Below are positions 15,126 to 16,026 of a stretch of 16,026 bases of DNA, in pieces. The first letter of the stretch is position 1. Each line of letters begins with the position of its first letter. This DNA comes from an uncultured Cellvibrionales bacterium (GTDB lineage Bacteria > Pseudomonadota > Gammaproteobacteria > Pseudomonadales > UBA7434). Below the pieces are notes generated by a model. That model was given only the letters and a program-made list of their open reading frames with translations, did no database searches and had not been told where the DNA came from. The position numbers and the translations under genes are program-made. The stretch spans positions 1 through 16,026 of the forward strand of contig CALCNB010000009.1 in NCBI GenBank assembly GCA_937897785.1, read 5' to 3'.

Positions 15126-16026
15126 TGGCCAACCTCGATACGGTAGCGAGCAAACAGTTTTCTGATGCCTTGCTGAATTGGTTCGACCATCACGGGCGAA
15201 AAGATTTACCTTGGCAAAAAAATATTTCTGCCTACCGAGTGTGGGTCTCTGAAATCATGCTGCAACAAACACAGGTGAAAACAGTGATCCCCTATTTCGA
15301 AAAATTTATCGCTCGATTCCCCGACGTGACCTCTTTAGCCTCTGCTAAAGAAGATGATGTACTGCATTATTGGAGCGGCTTGGGCTACTATTCACGGGCA
15401 AGAAATTTACACAAGAGCGCAAAACAAATTTCTCAGCTATTTAACGCTGAGCTGCCCAACACCGTTGAAGCACTCATTAGCTTGCCCGGTATTGGTCGTT
15501 CAACCGCCGGTGCAATTGCCGCTATCGCTTTTCATCAACACAATGCGATTCTCGATGGCAACGTCAAGCGTGTCTTAGCTCGTTACTATGCGGTAGATGG
15601 CTGGCCCGGCAAATCGACAGTAGCTAATACTTTATGGGAGTTTGCCGAGGCATTGACTCCCAAACAGCGTGTGGCCGATTATACCCAAGCCATTATGGAT
15701 CTAGGTGCTACGGTCTGCACCCGCAGTCGTCCATCTTGCCCAGAATGCCCAATGCAGCTTAATTGCCAAGCCTTTCAACAAGACAGGGTTGCTCACTACC
15801 CTGGCAAAAAACCCAAAAAAGTTATCCCGATTAAAACCACCGCCATGTATGTTGTCGTCAACCAGCAAGGTCATGTATTGCTGCAAAAAAGGCCGGCAAT
15901 CGGCGTATGGGCTAGTTTATGGAGCTTGCCAGAAGACCCTCAACAACTGAGCGGTTTGGGTTTATGTCACACAGCAACTGAGCAAGGCGCAATGACAGTC
16001 GCACTCAATCAAGCAAAGCAATGGAC
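15125..16026 (+). CDS. mutY: Adenine DNA glycosylase MutY (5' part, cut by window end)
   Basis: MutY removes adenine mispaired with 8-oxoguanine. The frame is open for 300 codons to the window end, so the C-terminus is missing. Visible are catalytic E43 in EIMLQQTQV, the helix-hairpin-helix LPGIGRSTAGAI (120-131), catalytic D144 in ILDGNVKRV, and the [4Fe-4S] cluster cysteines C198-x6-C205-x2-C208-x5-C214. The start of the NUDIX-like 8-oxoG recognition domain follows from about 235. Its ATG shares an A with the TAA of the AsmA-family gene (TAATG), which suggests translational coupling. Confidence 0.98.
   Translation, partial: MANLDTVASKQFSDALLNWFDHHGRKDLPWQKNISAYRVWVSEIMLQQTQVKTVIPYFEKFIARFPDVTSLASAKEDDVLHYWSGLGYYSRARNLHKSAKQISQLFNAELPNTVEALISLPGIGRSTAGAIAAIAFHQHNAILDGNVKRVLARYYAVDGWPGKSTVANTLWEFAEALTPKQRVADYTQAIMDLGATVCTRSRPSCPECPMQLNCQAFQQDRVAHYPGKKPKKVIPIKTTAMYVVVNQQGHVLLQKRPAIGVWASLWSLPEDPQQLSGLGLCHTATEQGAMTVALNQAKQW

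Noticed and set aside
15354..15950. Short plus- and minus-strand open frames inside mutY
   Set aside because: They lie in other frames than the continuous mutY frame, which carries all catalytic and iron-sulfur residues; they are shadows.

Overview
The window looks like chromosomal DNA of a gammaproteobacterium. Most of it runs at moderate GC, roughly the low to mid 40s by eye. The gene order trmL - secB/grxC/rhodanese - envC - ctpA - yibQ - hisF/A/H/B - asmA - mutY is, from memory, close to the Pseudomonas arrangement downstream of ntrBC. A Pseudomonadales or Cellvibrionales-like relative is therefore likely. The GH10 xylanase hints at a lineage that uses plant or algal polysaccharide. The genus cannot be fixed from this sequence.

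Region 1 (1 to about 1710) is strikingly AT-rich and is the end of a surface-polysaccharide locus. It holds the tail of an unidentified upstream gene, a hexapeptide-repeat O-acetyltransferase and a DUF354-like (GT-B-type) polysaccharide protein. At about 1707-1716 the reading frame of the last gene runs without a stop into the 3' end of ntrC, the nitrogen regulator. The predicted product is a sugar-biosynthesis protein carrying the Fis-type helix-turn-helix of NtrC at its C-terminus. Base composition changes at the same point. This chimera is the most unusual thing in the window.

Region 2 (1860-4971) has trmL on the plus strand, with an extended -10 promoter. Convergent to it is an apparent minus-strand operon: rhodanese (yibN-like), grxC, secB and a secreted GH10 endo-xylanase. 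The xylanase lies only 22 nt after secB and has its own Shine-Dalgarno sequence. It interrupts an otherwise housekeeping neighbourhood.

Region 3 (5219-8821) is a plus-strand cell-envelope set: EnvC (amidase activator with a zinc-less LytM domain), CtpA (S41 periplasmic protease) and a YibQ-type divergent polysaccharide deacetylase. The co-factor-independent phosphoglycerate mutase gene that usually precedes envC is absent from that slot. A 2,3-bisphosphoglycerate-dependent mutase, gpmA, is present at 11897-12640.

Region 4 (8828-12640, minus strand) is gpmA followed by hisB-hisH-hisA-hisF, the middle of histidine biosynthesis. Exact TATAAT boxes lie upstream of gpmA and of hisB.

Region 5 (12852-16026, plus strand) is an AsmA-family envelope protein whose stop overlaps the start of mutY (adenine glycosylase). 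mutY runs off the window end. No stretch over 300 bases lacks a gene; the longest gaps are 4972-5218 and 12641-12851. I saw no tRNA, rRNA, insertion sequence, integrase or CRISPR array.
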